A stretch of 64,000 bases of DNA from positions 124,001 to 188,000 of the IMG/VR virus record IMGVR_UViG_3300042010_000106; one strand, 5' to 3'. Numbering within the stretch: the stretch's first letter is position 1; every line of letters starts with the position of its first letter. Origin of the DNA: a virus. The notes below the pieces were generated by a model that worked only from the letters and a program-made list of their open reading frames with translations, searched no databases and was not told the origin of the DNA. The translations under genes were made by a program, and so were the position numbers. Positions 22,030 through 31,600 of this stretch are shown here, piece by piece.

Positions 22030-23406
22030 TCATGCTTTTACGGTGATAACACCGAGTTTGTCTGCGCCCGCCGCGCCCTCTCTGAAACAGCCAATGACCC
22101 AAAAGGCTGTGTCATTAATCCTGTGAATCATTGCACCACGATTGTAGAAATCTTTTGTGAAATATGGTGTGGAAACAGGATCGAATGGGCCTACGTACAA
22201 ACCGCCGCCGACAATCTTTTTGAAAGCGATACTTAAACGCCGCACACTGCTGCCCGTGTTGTATGGCGTAGCGTGATACAGAGGATTCAAACTCAGTGCC
22301 GCGTCATGGTCGTAAACCGGCGTTGGAAATGTCGCAGGGTTTTCACCAGCACTTATTTCACCCGCCATACCAATAACAGCAGCGACATCGTTTGTAACCC
22401 ACGCTGAATCTAATGGGTTGACAATTTGTGCACCAGCGTTCAGCAGGTTGTTATTTAGATAGCAGTTACCACCCAAATTCAATTGACGCCCGCCTGTGTA
22501 CAGAAACGTTTTCGCCACAATATCAATTGGTAAATACGCATTCAAATTCAGGAAGTTTCCGGTGGCGTTTGCCCCGGCAGCGGGCCACGAATCCAATGCA
22601 GCAGGGTTGAAATATTCACGCGCAAGGATAGCCGTTGCTGCGTTGTAAACTGCAACCCACGGCTGTGCAAAGTTCGGTGCTACCGAATATATTTTGAGTG
22701 GCACAAGTTGGGGAGTTAAAACCTCACGCACGGCAGTTGCTAATGTTGCTTGTGGTTGCGTTGAAAACGCTTGTTCTACCACGACAGCCTGTGCTGTGAG
22801 TTTGCCCGCTGCAAGTGTCAGTGTATTTTTCATCACCAAACGTTGTGCAACGTTGTTCGCACCTACAGGTTGACGCAGAAGAATTTGCAAACCGTTTGGA
22901 TTCACGTCGATATCAATTGGTGCACCATACGTTGGGTACGAGTTACCCTCGGCAATGTTTTGTGTGCGTGTGTCAATTTGTGAATCGACTGTATACGTAC
23001 CGTCCGCATTACGCACAGCAACAATGCACGTATGCGTAAGCGGAATATCCAGTGTTGCATTCAATGCTGTGTAATCTGCTGTCCCTACGTTGCGTATGGT
23101 GCCAGCGGCTGTTGGAGTCTGAGCAAACGACGCAGGAACCATTATGAAAAGTCTGTCATTCCCCAAACTTTTAATTCGTGGTTTAAAATACGTGTAGTTG
23201 GTCTGACTACGCAATGTCACTTGTTTCAGAAACGATGCAGGGCCTAATTCCGTGGCGCCTGCGTTGTAGTTTACTTCCTGCACCAACGCTTTGTTATCAG
23301 CCGTGAAAGTCACGATTGCTACGCGTGTAGGAGAAATGCGGCACCAATCCATTTGGCCGCCGTGGTGCTGAATGCCAGCCGGGTTATCTATGGATACGAA
23401 GGCCAT
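22030..23406 (-). CDS. Virion structural protein, beta-propeller-like
   Basis: 458 residues, beta-rich, few charged residues. Repeated strand units (RVAIVTFTADNKALVQEVNY, DRLFIMVPASFAQTPTA, TCIVAVRNADGTYTVDSQID) resemble blades of phage adhesin propellers. It lies ten bases from the triple LamG gene and one base from the next upstream gene, so these products are probably made together and may assemble in one appendage. Confidence 0.65.
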   Translation of the reverse strand: MAFVSIDNPAGIQHHGGQMDWCRISPTRVAIVTFTADNKALVQEVNYNAGATELGPASFLKQVTLRSQTNYTYFKPRIKSLGNDRLFIMVPASFAQTPTAAGTIRNVGTADYTALNATLDIPLTHTCIVAVRNADGTYTVDSQIDTRTQNIAEGNSYPTYGAPIDIDVNPNGLQILLRQPVGANNVAQRLVMKNTLTLAAGKLTAQAVVVEQAFSTQPQATLATAVREVLTPQLVPLKIYSVAPNFAQPWVAVYNAATAILAREYFNPAALDSWPAAGANATGNFLNLNAYLPIDIVAKTFLYTGGRQLNLGGNCYLNNNLLNAGAQIVNPLDSAWVTNDVAAVIGMAGEISAGENPATFPTPVYDHDAALSLNPLYHATPYNTGSSVRRLSIAFKKIVGGGLYVGPFDPVSTPYFTKDFYNRGAMIHRINDTAFWVIGCFREGAAGADKLGVITVKA

Positions 23407-24759
23407 TTAGGATTCCTGCAAATAAGTCAGGTTGTTGATTGTCGTGTTGGCAATGTCCAAACTCGATTTCGCGTAGTCGAACACATATGCGCTATATGCC
23501 GCAGTTTGCAAAGTCACTTGAGTTTGTGTCGGCTCACGATCTTGATAAGGCAAGCTTGGATTGTACGCTGGTGTTACGTTTTCACCATACACTTCAACTT
23601 TCGCACGATCATCGACATAGACTTTCGCAGTCGATGCAGGGAAATCGTTTTGGAAACCGAATTCGAAAGTGTCCACTGTTAAATCTGGCGTGATCGCCAT
23701 CGGCATACAAGATGCTTTCCAGCGTGCACGTGGTGTGTACGTACCGCCGTATTCTTCAGTGGTCGCAAGTTTGATGTACGGCAAAAGGGTCATGCCATCT
23801 GCCGCCAATTCACGACGTTTTGCCTGAATGTTTATCGCCGCTGCATAAATCTTTTTCGGTGTGCCAATCGACCCGATAAGAGACGTGCGGGCAAAAGGAA
23901 CGGCGGAATAAACGTTGCCGTAACCGAGCGCTGCCGTGGTGTTCAAATCTGGTGTTTGCATAGGCGTTTGCAACGTCTGCGCAAATGTTACGCCACCCAA
24001 TTGTTCAAACGAATGCTGCGTGCTTGGAACACTGGAAAGCGCAATGGATTTCGGAAGCTTTCGACCAATGCGTGTATTCAACGCTGTGCCGGAACTGTCC
24101 GAAACGATGATCCCTAACAATTTGAATCCGCTTGCCGTGCTGTTAAATGTGATTGCGCGAGGCATGCGAATTTGGAAATTCTTGATTGGAACTGTTGTCG
24201 TGGTTTGGCGAGTAATCAGGTTATCACCGTTCCACAATTCCGCGTAGCCGGGGCCGACAATGATTTCCAGAAACTGAGTTATTTCTACATCAAATACAGC
24301 ATCGTATCCGGTGTCCACGCCATTGAAAATGTACGTGTAGTTTGTAGAAATTTCTACAGAAAACAAACCATCATTCAAGCGCAGGAATGGGCCGGGGTAC
24401 GTAGCAGGTAAATAGCCGCTTTGCTGACAGGCCCACTGAATGCTTAGGAAAAACGTGTCGCCTTTTTGCACAACGTCGCGTTTCAATCCGTCTACTGTTG
24501 TTGACGTAGCAAGGTACGGGTTATTGGCCTGTGCGCGGTCTATGAAAAACAGACTACCTGTTGCGGTGTTATACGCAACCGAAGACCAATACTGCAAAAC
24601 GGTGCCCCAAACAAAAGCGGAGGGGCGGTAAAACCCCATCGCTTCTATGGCATCACTGATTGCAATTGATTGTCCCGCAGACACAGAGTTTGAAGTGTTC
24701 GCTGCGTTGTTTTGGTTTTTTGCAAACTGTTGAAAATCGTCTGCGTAAATCAGGGCCAT
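23407..24759 (-). CDS. Virion structural protein
   Basis: 450 residues. Start MALIYADDFQQFAKNQNNAA. The Y-A-D-D-F-Q-Q-F opening resembles F-D-x-F at the start of phage proteins with LamG-like domains. Central beta-sandwich region (FLSIQWACQQSGYLPATYPG, FLEIIVGPGYAELWNGDNLI) looks jelly-roll-like. The neighbour at 24777-25868 has the same plan (MLLQHDGFDNYGTTAL), so the two may be related. Confidence 0.68.
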   Translation of the reverse strand: MALIYADDFQQFAKNQNNAANTSNSVSAGQSIAISDAIEAMGFYRPSAFVWGTVLQYWSSVAYNTATGSLFFIDRAQANNPYLATSTTVDGLKRDVVQKGDTFFLSIQWACQQSGYLPATYPGPFLRLNDGLFSVEISTNYTYIFNGVDTGYDAVFDVEITQFLEIIVGPGYAELWNGDNLITRQTTTTVPIKNFQIRMPRAITFNSTASGFKLLGIIVSDSSGTALNTRIGRKLPKSIALSSVPSTQHSFEQLGGVTFAQTLQTPMQTPDLNTTAALGYGNVYSAVPFARTSLIGSIGTPKKIYAAAINIQAKRRELAADGMTLLPYIKLATTEEYGGTYTPRARWKASCMPMAITPDLTVDTFEFGFQNDFPASTAKVYVDDRAKVEVYGENVTPAYNPSLPYQDREPTQTQVTLQTAAYSAYVFDYAKSSLDIANTTINNLTYLQES

Positions 24760-24776
24760 AAATCACCTACCGTATT

Positions 24777-25868
24777 TTAGGTTGGTTTAGGCAGAAGGCG
24801 CTGACCAAATTTCACGTTCTGTGCTTCGGTTGGAGTCCACTGCACACCGGTCGCCGGGTTGACTTCGAAGATGTGGTTTTCAGCAGTGTAAGAACCTGCT
24901 TTCAACTTCATTCGGTGCCCTTCTTTAATCGTCGCACCAACTTGCACAACTGCCGTCAAGCTCATGGAATCCGGTTCAAGCATACGGGCGACCGGGCAGA
25001 TAGTAACTGCGCGAATTGCCGCATCATCAACCGTTGGAAATGCAGTTGGGTTGACGTAGAAATCGGTTGTACCGGGAACGTTTGTGCTGACATAAGTGGT
25101 ATCGCCATCGTGCGTCGGTTGGTTAACTTTCGAGAAGTTGTTTGCAGGCGAAGCAGGAAACGGTGTCATTGCAACGGCGCTATCCGCAGTTGGATATTGC
25201 GTGATCGTGTTGCATTTTCCGATACGTTCAATGTTCGTAGTTGCCGAACCATTCGGGCTAGTCGGGTTACTGTCCAGCAAATAATGATCGTCAACGTGCA
25301 TGTAAATGCTGGTGTTGCCGCCGCTGGTGAATTGCGAACGAATTTCCCAAAAATCGAGAACTGGTGTACCGGTCAAAACTTTGGTGGCAACAAGCGTGTC
25401 AGTCATGTAAACGCGCATTGTTTTTGTAGCAATTTCGTATTCCAGTTCAACGAAGTTCCAGATGTTCAATTCGCATTGATAATCTGTGACCACGCCGTCT
25501 GCGTAAATGAACCAGTCCGAACCAATGTTCAGATTGAATCCGGCCAGACGAGCAAAGTTCAGCGAACCGGTTGGCTGCAAAACAAAACGAACTGCAAAAG
25601 CGTGAACCAATTTCCCTTGTGGAGTAAAGGCTGCGCCAGTGTTATTCGATTCGTGACGAATTGGACGTTTGATCCAAGTTTGATCAGTGGTAGCACCGTT
25701 CAAACCGAGGCCAAAACTACCAGAGTTTTTACCGTATGCAGTGGCGGGAGTTACACCGGCTGTAGGCAAAACATAACCACGACTAACCCATTGCTTCGAC
25801 GATTCGTTCGTGGCCGTTTGCAGGGCAGTGGTTCCGTAGTTATCGAAGCCATCGTGTTGTAAAAGCAT
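24777..25868 (-). CDS. Virion structural protein, jelly-roll/LamG-like
   Basis: 363 residues. ATG 25868 has GGAGAAATATTT in front; the longer frame is rejected because it runs into a terminator hairpin. Start MLLQHDGFDNYGTTAL; later KLVHAFAVRFVLQPTGSLNF, NIWNFVELEYEIATKTMRVY and MHVDDHYLLDSN, the D-D-x-Y-x-x-D strand of phage LamG-like proteins. Same plan as the following gene, suggesting an older duplication. Confidence 0.7.
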   Translation of the reverse strand: MLLQHDGFDNYGTTALQTATNESSKQWVSRGYVLPTAGVTPATAYGKNSGSFGLGLNGATTDQTWIKRPIRHESNNTGAAFTPQGKLVHAFAVRFVLQPTGSLNFARLAGFNLNIGSDWFIYADGVVTDYQCELNIWNFVELEYEIATKTMRVYMTDTLVATKVLTGTPVLDFWEIRSQFTSGGNTSIYMHVDDHYLLDSNPTSPNGSATTNIERIGKCNTITQYPTADSAVAMTPFPASPANNFSKVNQPTHDGDTTYVSTNVPGTTDFYVNPTAFPTVDDAAIRAVTICPVARMLEPDSMSLTAVVQVGATIKEGHRMKLKAGSYTAENHIFEVNPATGVQWTPTEAQNVKFGQRLLPKPT

Positions 25869-25884
25869 AAATATTTCTCCGAAA

Positions 25885-25917
25885 AATGGAAAAGGGGGAA
25901 TAAATCCCCCTTCCAAG
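25885..25917 (-). terminator. Rho-independent terminator between structural genes
   Basis: On the minus strand AAGGGGGA and TCCCCCTT pair around a five-base loop (TTTAT), with a T-rich run after it. It separates the paralogue pair (25938-28170) from the next structural genes. Confidence 0.8.
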
Positions 25918-25937
25918 GGAACGCGTCCCGGTGTTGC

Positions 25938-26984
25938 TTACGGTGCTGTGATACCGCCGCCAGATTTCAGTGCGACAATACGCATGCCGGTGTTATTCGG
26001 CCCGTTCGCCAGAAGCGAAACGTAATTGCGTGGTGGATCAGCTTCGTTGTAAACCTTCAGTGGAACGTCGGTGTTTTCCGAAACAACGTCACCACTGGTG
26101 TAACCGAGCAAATCCAGTTCGTAGGTGTATGCGTAACGAGTGGTGTTCAAACGCGACGGGAACGAAACCACATAGCGGTTGCCTTCGGAAATTGCTACCT
26201 GTTCCGCAATGTTGATAATTGCGTTGTTGTATTCGGTATCAATGCCCGCATCCACTGCATCGGAAGGACGCATAACGTCAGATTCACGAACGGTGAAACG
26301 TTGAATCTTTTCAGCGGTGGAAAACATTGCAAATACTGGTGCTTTACCAGTGATAACAACGGCACCGGAAACACGATCAACCGGACGCTGTGCAACAACC
26401 CACGAAACCGATTTCGCGCCGAGGTCAGAAGTGAAGTCTTCCCAAACGCACAGAACAAAACCACGTTCTGCAATGCAGAGGTAGTAGGTCATTGGTGCAG
26501 AATCGGAAATGTCAGCGGAACCGACAACTACACGCGAAGTACGGTTAATAAAACCGTCTTCTGGTTTGGTTGGATCAGGAGCTTTATCCGCTGGCGTAGT
26601 GCCTTTGGTGTAGCGACCGCCGACAACGCCGATGGGGCCAGCCAGAACCTTTGTGGTGGTGCCTGTGGTAGTCCAAGAAAGCGAACCATCGGTACGCAAA
26701 CTTTGGTTAGAACCGAGAACCATACCGGCAGTGTGCTTATCGAAAACTTCGATTTGTACGCGCCATGGTTGCTTTGCAGGAAGTGCAGGGTTATTCAACG
26801 GGTCAACCGCAATACCTGCTTCCAACATCACTTTGAATTTGGCGCGCCCGGTTGCATCTACAGGCGGAACCCAAGGCACCGGATTGATTACAGAAAAACC
26901 GTTGTCCGTAAGGTCGGCAACAACGGCGAGCATCAGTTCACCCACGTGGGTATAACCGCTGCGACGGATGGAAATTCCAGCCAT
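25938..26984 (-). CDS. Virion structural protein, tandem paralogue B
   Basis: 348 residues. MAGISIRRSGYTHVGELMLA, QPWRVQIEVFDKHTAGMVLG, YRYAYTYELDLLGYTSGDVV-type segment and NNTGMRIVALKSGGGITAP each correspond to segments in the gene at 27001-28170 in the same order. The conserved SRLNT-x-RYAYTYELD-x-x-GYTS core marks a close pair. Found together among fibre genes, so probably an abundant structural or decoration component; exact role unknown. Confidence 0.78.
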   Translation of the reverse strand: MAGISIRRSGYTHVGELMLAVVADLTDNGFSVINPVPWVPPVDATGRAKFKVMLEAGIAVDPLNNPALPAKQPWRVQIEVFDKHTAGMVLGSNQSLRTDGSLSWTTTGTTTKVLAGPIGVVGGRYTKGTTPADKAPDPTKPEDGFINRTSRVVVGSADISDSAPMTYYLCIAERGFVLCVWEDFTSDLGAKSVSWVVAQRPVDRVSGAVVITGKAPVFAMFSTAEKIQRFTVRESDVMRPSDAVDAGIDTEYNNAIINIAEQVAISEGNRYVVSFPSRLNTTRYAYTYELDLLGYTSGDVVSENTDVPLKVYNEADPPRNYVSLLANGPNNTGMRIVALKSGGGITAP

Positions 26985-27000
26985 GATTTATTCCCCTTGA

Positions 27001-28170
27001 TTAAGGTGCAGGAGCAGCAATGCCGCCGCCTTCTTTGAGCGCAACAATTCGCATGCCGTTGTTGTTCAGAATGTTCGCGTGCATACCAATGTATTTACGC
27101 GGAGTTTCTTCACCGTACAGAGTTTGCGGAACTTCTGTGGTGCCACCGACAACGGTTGCAGACGTGTAGCCGATCATGTCCAGTTCGTAGGTGTATGCGT
27201 AACGCGGAGTGTTCAGGCGCGACGGATAGTTAACGATGTACTGGTTGTTTTCGGAAACACCGATTTGTTTTTTGTCGTTGATGATTGCGGTTGTATCTTT
27301 GGTATCCAGAACAGCCGAAGTAATTGTGGAAGCGTCAACCAAATCGGCTTCACGAACCACGAAACGGTTGATTTGGTTGCCCACTGCGTTAACGCAAAAT
27401 ACAGGAGCTTTACCTTCAACAACAACGATGCCTGTATCGCGATGCACAGGACGTTGAACCAGAACCCACGAAAAATCTGTACCGCTTACGTTTGTGCCGG
27501 CGCCTTGCCAAATCGACAAGTAGAAACCACGTGGAGTGATTGCCAGATAGTACGACATTGGGTAGGTCGCGCTAACGTCTTTGGTTGGATCAGTCGGGAA
27601 AACTGGTGGTGTTTCGATTTGCGATTGGGAGTTACCAACAATCGAATCAACCCAAACTTTGGTACGACGGTTGATGAAACCTTCTGTTTTGTTTTTCCAA
27701 TGCGGCTGGAAAAGACCAGCATTTTGGAAATACGGTTTGTCAGCGGTTTGCGTCAAACGATACGGGGTGTAATCTTCACCGACAATCCCGCGTGCACCGA
27801 TAATACGAACGGTGGTCGTGGTGATTTCAGTAACGGAATCGGTTGTGTAAGGCAGCGAACCGTCGTTAGGCAATGCAGTCGGCGAACCTGCAAACATACC
27901 CATTGTGGCGTTGTCAGTTACGGAAAACGCAACGCGCCACGGTTGATTCGGAGTAGCGCCGGGAATCAATGGATTCAATGGGTCAACGCTTGGCCCAGCT
28001 TCCAAAGTAACGCTGAATTTTTCAGCAGTTGCGCCAACAGGTTTTACGTAGGCGCCAGTTCCATCGACAGGGAAAATGGCTTTGAAACCATTCGCCAACA
28101 TGTCGTCAATTACAGCGAGAGTGATTTTACCGGCTGTGGTAAAACCCTCTTTGCGGATTGCAATACCCAT
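27001..28170 (-). CDS. Virion structural protein, tandem paralogue A
   Basis: 389 residues. MGIAIRKEGFTTAGKITLAV, QPWRVAFSVTDNATMGMFAG, SRLNTPRYAYTYELDMIGYT and NNNGMRIVALKEGGGIAAP parallel the adjacent paralogue; differences concentrate in the loop at about 140-170 (LTQTADKPYFQNAGLFQPHW). Two neighbouring copies allow different surfaces on a shared fold. Ends 16 bases before paralogue B. Confidence 0.78.
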   Translation of the reverse strand: MGIAIRKEGFTTAGKITLAVIDDMLANGFKAIFPVDGTGAYVKPVGATAEKFSVTLEAGPSVDPLNPLIPGATPNQPWRVAFSVTDNATMGMFAGSPTALPNDGSLPYTTDSVTEITTTTVRIIGARGIVGEDYTPYRLTQTADKPYFQNAGLFQPHWKNKTEGFINRRTKVWVDSIVGNSQSQIETPPVFPTDPTKDVSATYPMSYYLAITPRGFYLSIWQGAGTNVSGTDFSWVLVQRPVHRDTGIVVVEGKAPVFCVNAVGNQINRFVVREADLVDASTITSAVLDTKDTTAIINDKKQIGVSENNQYIVNYPSRLNTPRYAYTYELDMIGYTSATVVGGTTEVPQTLYGEETPRKYIGMHANILNNNGMRIVALKEGGGIAAPAP

Positions 28171-28599
28171 TTAGAAATCCTCAACGGTCAGGTATGTGAG
28201 TGTAAGTTTAATCGCGACACTTTGCGCGGTTGTGTTTGTGATAACGCCGTACATTTGGGGCTTCAAAGGCGTGTCCAAATTTACGAACATCGAATACTGT
28301 CGAGTTTTGATAATTGTCCCGTCCCGCATAACGGTAGAACCATCATCAAATAAGTGGTCAGCGGTTGCCAAAAACTTGTACGGCGTCGGGTCAATGATTG
28401 GGCTATGATCCGCTACGCCGTACACTTCCACCATACAAGGGGCGGAAACTCTGAGCCTTTGCACTATCGCGGTTGCGCCGCAAGGAATGACAAAAGACTC
28501 AGAGGCATTTGGGGCCAACAAAAGAGTTGTTATTTCAAACAATTTTCTTGGCCGATTGCCGACTTCACTTAACTTCTTGCGAGGTATAAGTGCAGCCAT
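28171..28599 (-). CDS. Small virion-associated protein
   Basis: 142 residues. Basic start (AALIPRKKLSEVGNRPRKLF), then a beta-sandwich-like sequence (SFVIPCGATAIVQRLRVSAP; YSMFVNLDTPLKPQMYGVIT). It abuts paralogue A with no spacing and so is probably a partner of the paralogue pair. No recognised family. Confidence 0.65.
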   Translation of the reverse strand: MAALIPRKKLSEVGNRPRKLFEITTLLLAPNASESFVIPCGATAIVQRLRVSAPCMVEVYGVADHSPIIDPTPYKFLATADHLFDDGSTVMRDGTIIKTRQYSMFVNLDTPLKPQMYGVITNTTAQSVAIKLTLTYLTVEDF

Positions 28600-28626
28600 T
28601 GTTTTTTCTCCGGGGTTTCCATTAAA

Positions 28627-31600
28627 TTAACCACCTTGCAGCAACCATTTGACCGGGCCATTGTTGAATATTTCACAAATAAACGATTTGTCTACATCCA
28701 ATGTGTAAACGTAACCGTTGTATTTCATGCCAATGTGAACACCAGCAAAATTCTCTGTGAAAGCTTCAATGTCTGACAACGAATCAAACCCTTTGTACAA
28801 CGAAGCAGGGCCGATTTGGTTAACCGATTGCATATCAAGGAATGGTTTCAGATTATAGACACCGTTTTTCGCAGTGGTTTTAATCGGCGTTACGTCAAAC
28901 AGTGCGGTTTTTTCCGAACGTTTAATGGTTGGGCTTCGTTCAGCATATGCGGAATAGTTTTGCATCCACAAAGAAGTCGTGCCGAAATAACCCTGTTGCG
29001 GGCCGTTGATTGCCAGCGTTTCCCGTTCTGTATATTCGCTATGGCCGGAATTTGCATCCACGCCGTCAGCACCAAACATTCCGTAATACGTTTGAGTGTG
29101 CAAAGCAACATCCGTTGGAATTACCCAATGGCCGGTGCCCTGTGCCACGCTACGTTCCCACAACATTCCCGAAAGAACGCTATAGGCTTTGGTACTCATT
29201 GGTTCCATATCAAACAGAATGGTTGTGCTGCTACTTGGAACAGCGACATAAACCACTGTGTAATGGACTGAATGATCGACAGCGTAATACACATATTCAG
29301 TATCAACGTTTCCGTAACCCGCCTTTTGATCGACGAATTCAGCAGCGTTGTAATCCCCGTAATAAGCTTGGGTGAATGTGGTATCCAATTCGAAATGTGC
29401 GTAATTCGTTGACAGCAATGTAACGCCGCTGCTTGCAAAGTACGACAGACCCGAACCACTGCGAACATCGTAGGAAGTTTCAACATTTCCATACAAAGCT
29501 TTTGTGTCAATGAAATCAGCTTGTTTGAAATCGCTGGTTTGTGCTTTCAGTGTGCCCCAAGTCACAACGTTTTTCACGTCGGTACTCAATGCCTGCACGT
29601 AATCCCAAACGACAGTATCGGAAACTTTCGACAACGCTTTCGACATGTCCCAACCAATTGTTACTTCTGCAATCCGTGTGTTAACACTCGTTTTTTCCTG
29701 AATCAAATCAACGAGACTACCGAACAGGTTATGCACCGCCTCTGTAGTGAGTTGCACAAGTGACATCAAAGCTTTCGTCACAAAGGATTGCAATGCAGCC
29801 GCGCTAAACCCTGTGCGCGATTGCAGCCACGACGGTGTGATTTTCGAACCGTAGTAAGCTTGTGTATGTTTCGGCACCAATACAGGCTGGTTGATATTCC
29901 AGCTACCAACCAACAAACGCGCTGTCTCGCCGTTCTCTTCGTAGTAGGCATAAACCGGCATTGTTTTCTGCCAGTAGTTTGTCACGCCGCCATGAATGTA
30001 AACGCGATCATTGTTTTGCACGTTTGCAACAATGCCACTTGGAACACCGTTGATTACCAGATGCGTCCCTTCTGCGAAATAACCCTCAATTTGAATCTTG
30101 CAATTCGGCGGAACCGAAGATGCACGACCAATTGCAGAATCATACAGTTGGAAACGAATCGGATTATCCAGTGTACCGAAATTCAACCAGAAAATGGTCG
30201 GTGTTTCTGCGACCAAAAACAGTTCCGAAACCTGCGTCAAACGATACGGGCTACGTGCTGTTTTCTGGAGAACCAATTGTGCAGTTTGTGTGGTTGCCGT
30301 TCCGCCAATCTTTTCCTTCTGCAAAACCAATTCAGAAGTTTGTGTGATGTTCATGCCTGTAGGCGGCGCATCATAGACCAGCGTTGCGTAAACGTTCGCT
30401 ACCTGCATATCAGGAACGGACGTATCTTTCACCAGAACCAATTCAGCAACTTGTGAGGTGCGAATAGGGCCGAGTGCACTTTTCTGCAAAACAAGTTCAG
30501 CAGTTTGTGTAACGGTTGTTGCAGCAATAGCCGATTTGGTCAGAAGTAATTCAGACAATTGCGTTGTGGCAAATCCGAAACCAGATTCAGTTTCGAAAAT
30601 AAACACGGCGCCGGGATTACCTACGTCGTATTGTCCAGTTGCAGGCGCGCGACCACCACCGGGAACCTGAATATCAATTGTGCCGCTCGCAATATCGTCA
30701 CCAGAAAGGATGAACATTGCAGTAGAACCTGCACCACCCGGCCACGCAGAGTTGTTAATGCCGTCACCAGCACCTTGAACACCACCACCAGACCAACCGT
30801 AATTGCCCACAACACCAGAACTATTTGGACTGGCAAAGTTTGAACCACCGGGGCCGTTTGTTTGGTAAATCGTTTCGGCATTACTTGTGAAAATACCACC
30901 ATCACCAGCATTACACGGATACTGACCAGACGTACCAGACATAATCCGATAACTAGAAGAACCAGAACCAGCAGTGAACGTTTTCGCGCCTATGCTGACA
31001 ATTGCAGGATCGTTCGGAACCGATGCTGAAGGGCCTGTGTACGTGTTTACCGTACCACCGCCTGCACCAGTCATAATCACGTAAACGTATTTGGTACGCG
31101 GACGCAATTTGTGCACATAGTTTTGCTTTGTTCCCAACCCTTGACCGATAAAATTTGTGCGGTAAATACCGACAAGTTCAGCCGTCAAATTGTTGTAGTT
31201 TGGAAACAGTGGAACGATGGGCCTTTCAAAAACTACAGAGCCTTTGAATTCGTAAATGACGACAACGCCGTCACCACCTTTACCGCCCGGTGCACCACCA
31301 GAACCACGCAAACCATTTTGTGCAGCCGCTACAGTTTGGCCACCGGCTTGACCAATACCACCAGCACCAACGTGAACGTTTAAAACTTTTGGAATTATGT
31401 AGGCTTGTGCAAGGCGACCAGAACCACCAGAAATAGAACCTGCTTGGCCGAAGTTGCCGAACGTAATCGACGCGATACCCAACGTTCCGACAGAGCTATC
31501 AACTTTAGTTAAAACGAGAGTTTGATCACCTGTAGTTGCGAGGGTGTATGTGCGCGAAAAACCACCTGAAGAAGCGGTAGCACCGTCAATGGCATTACCA

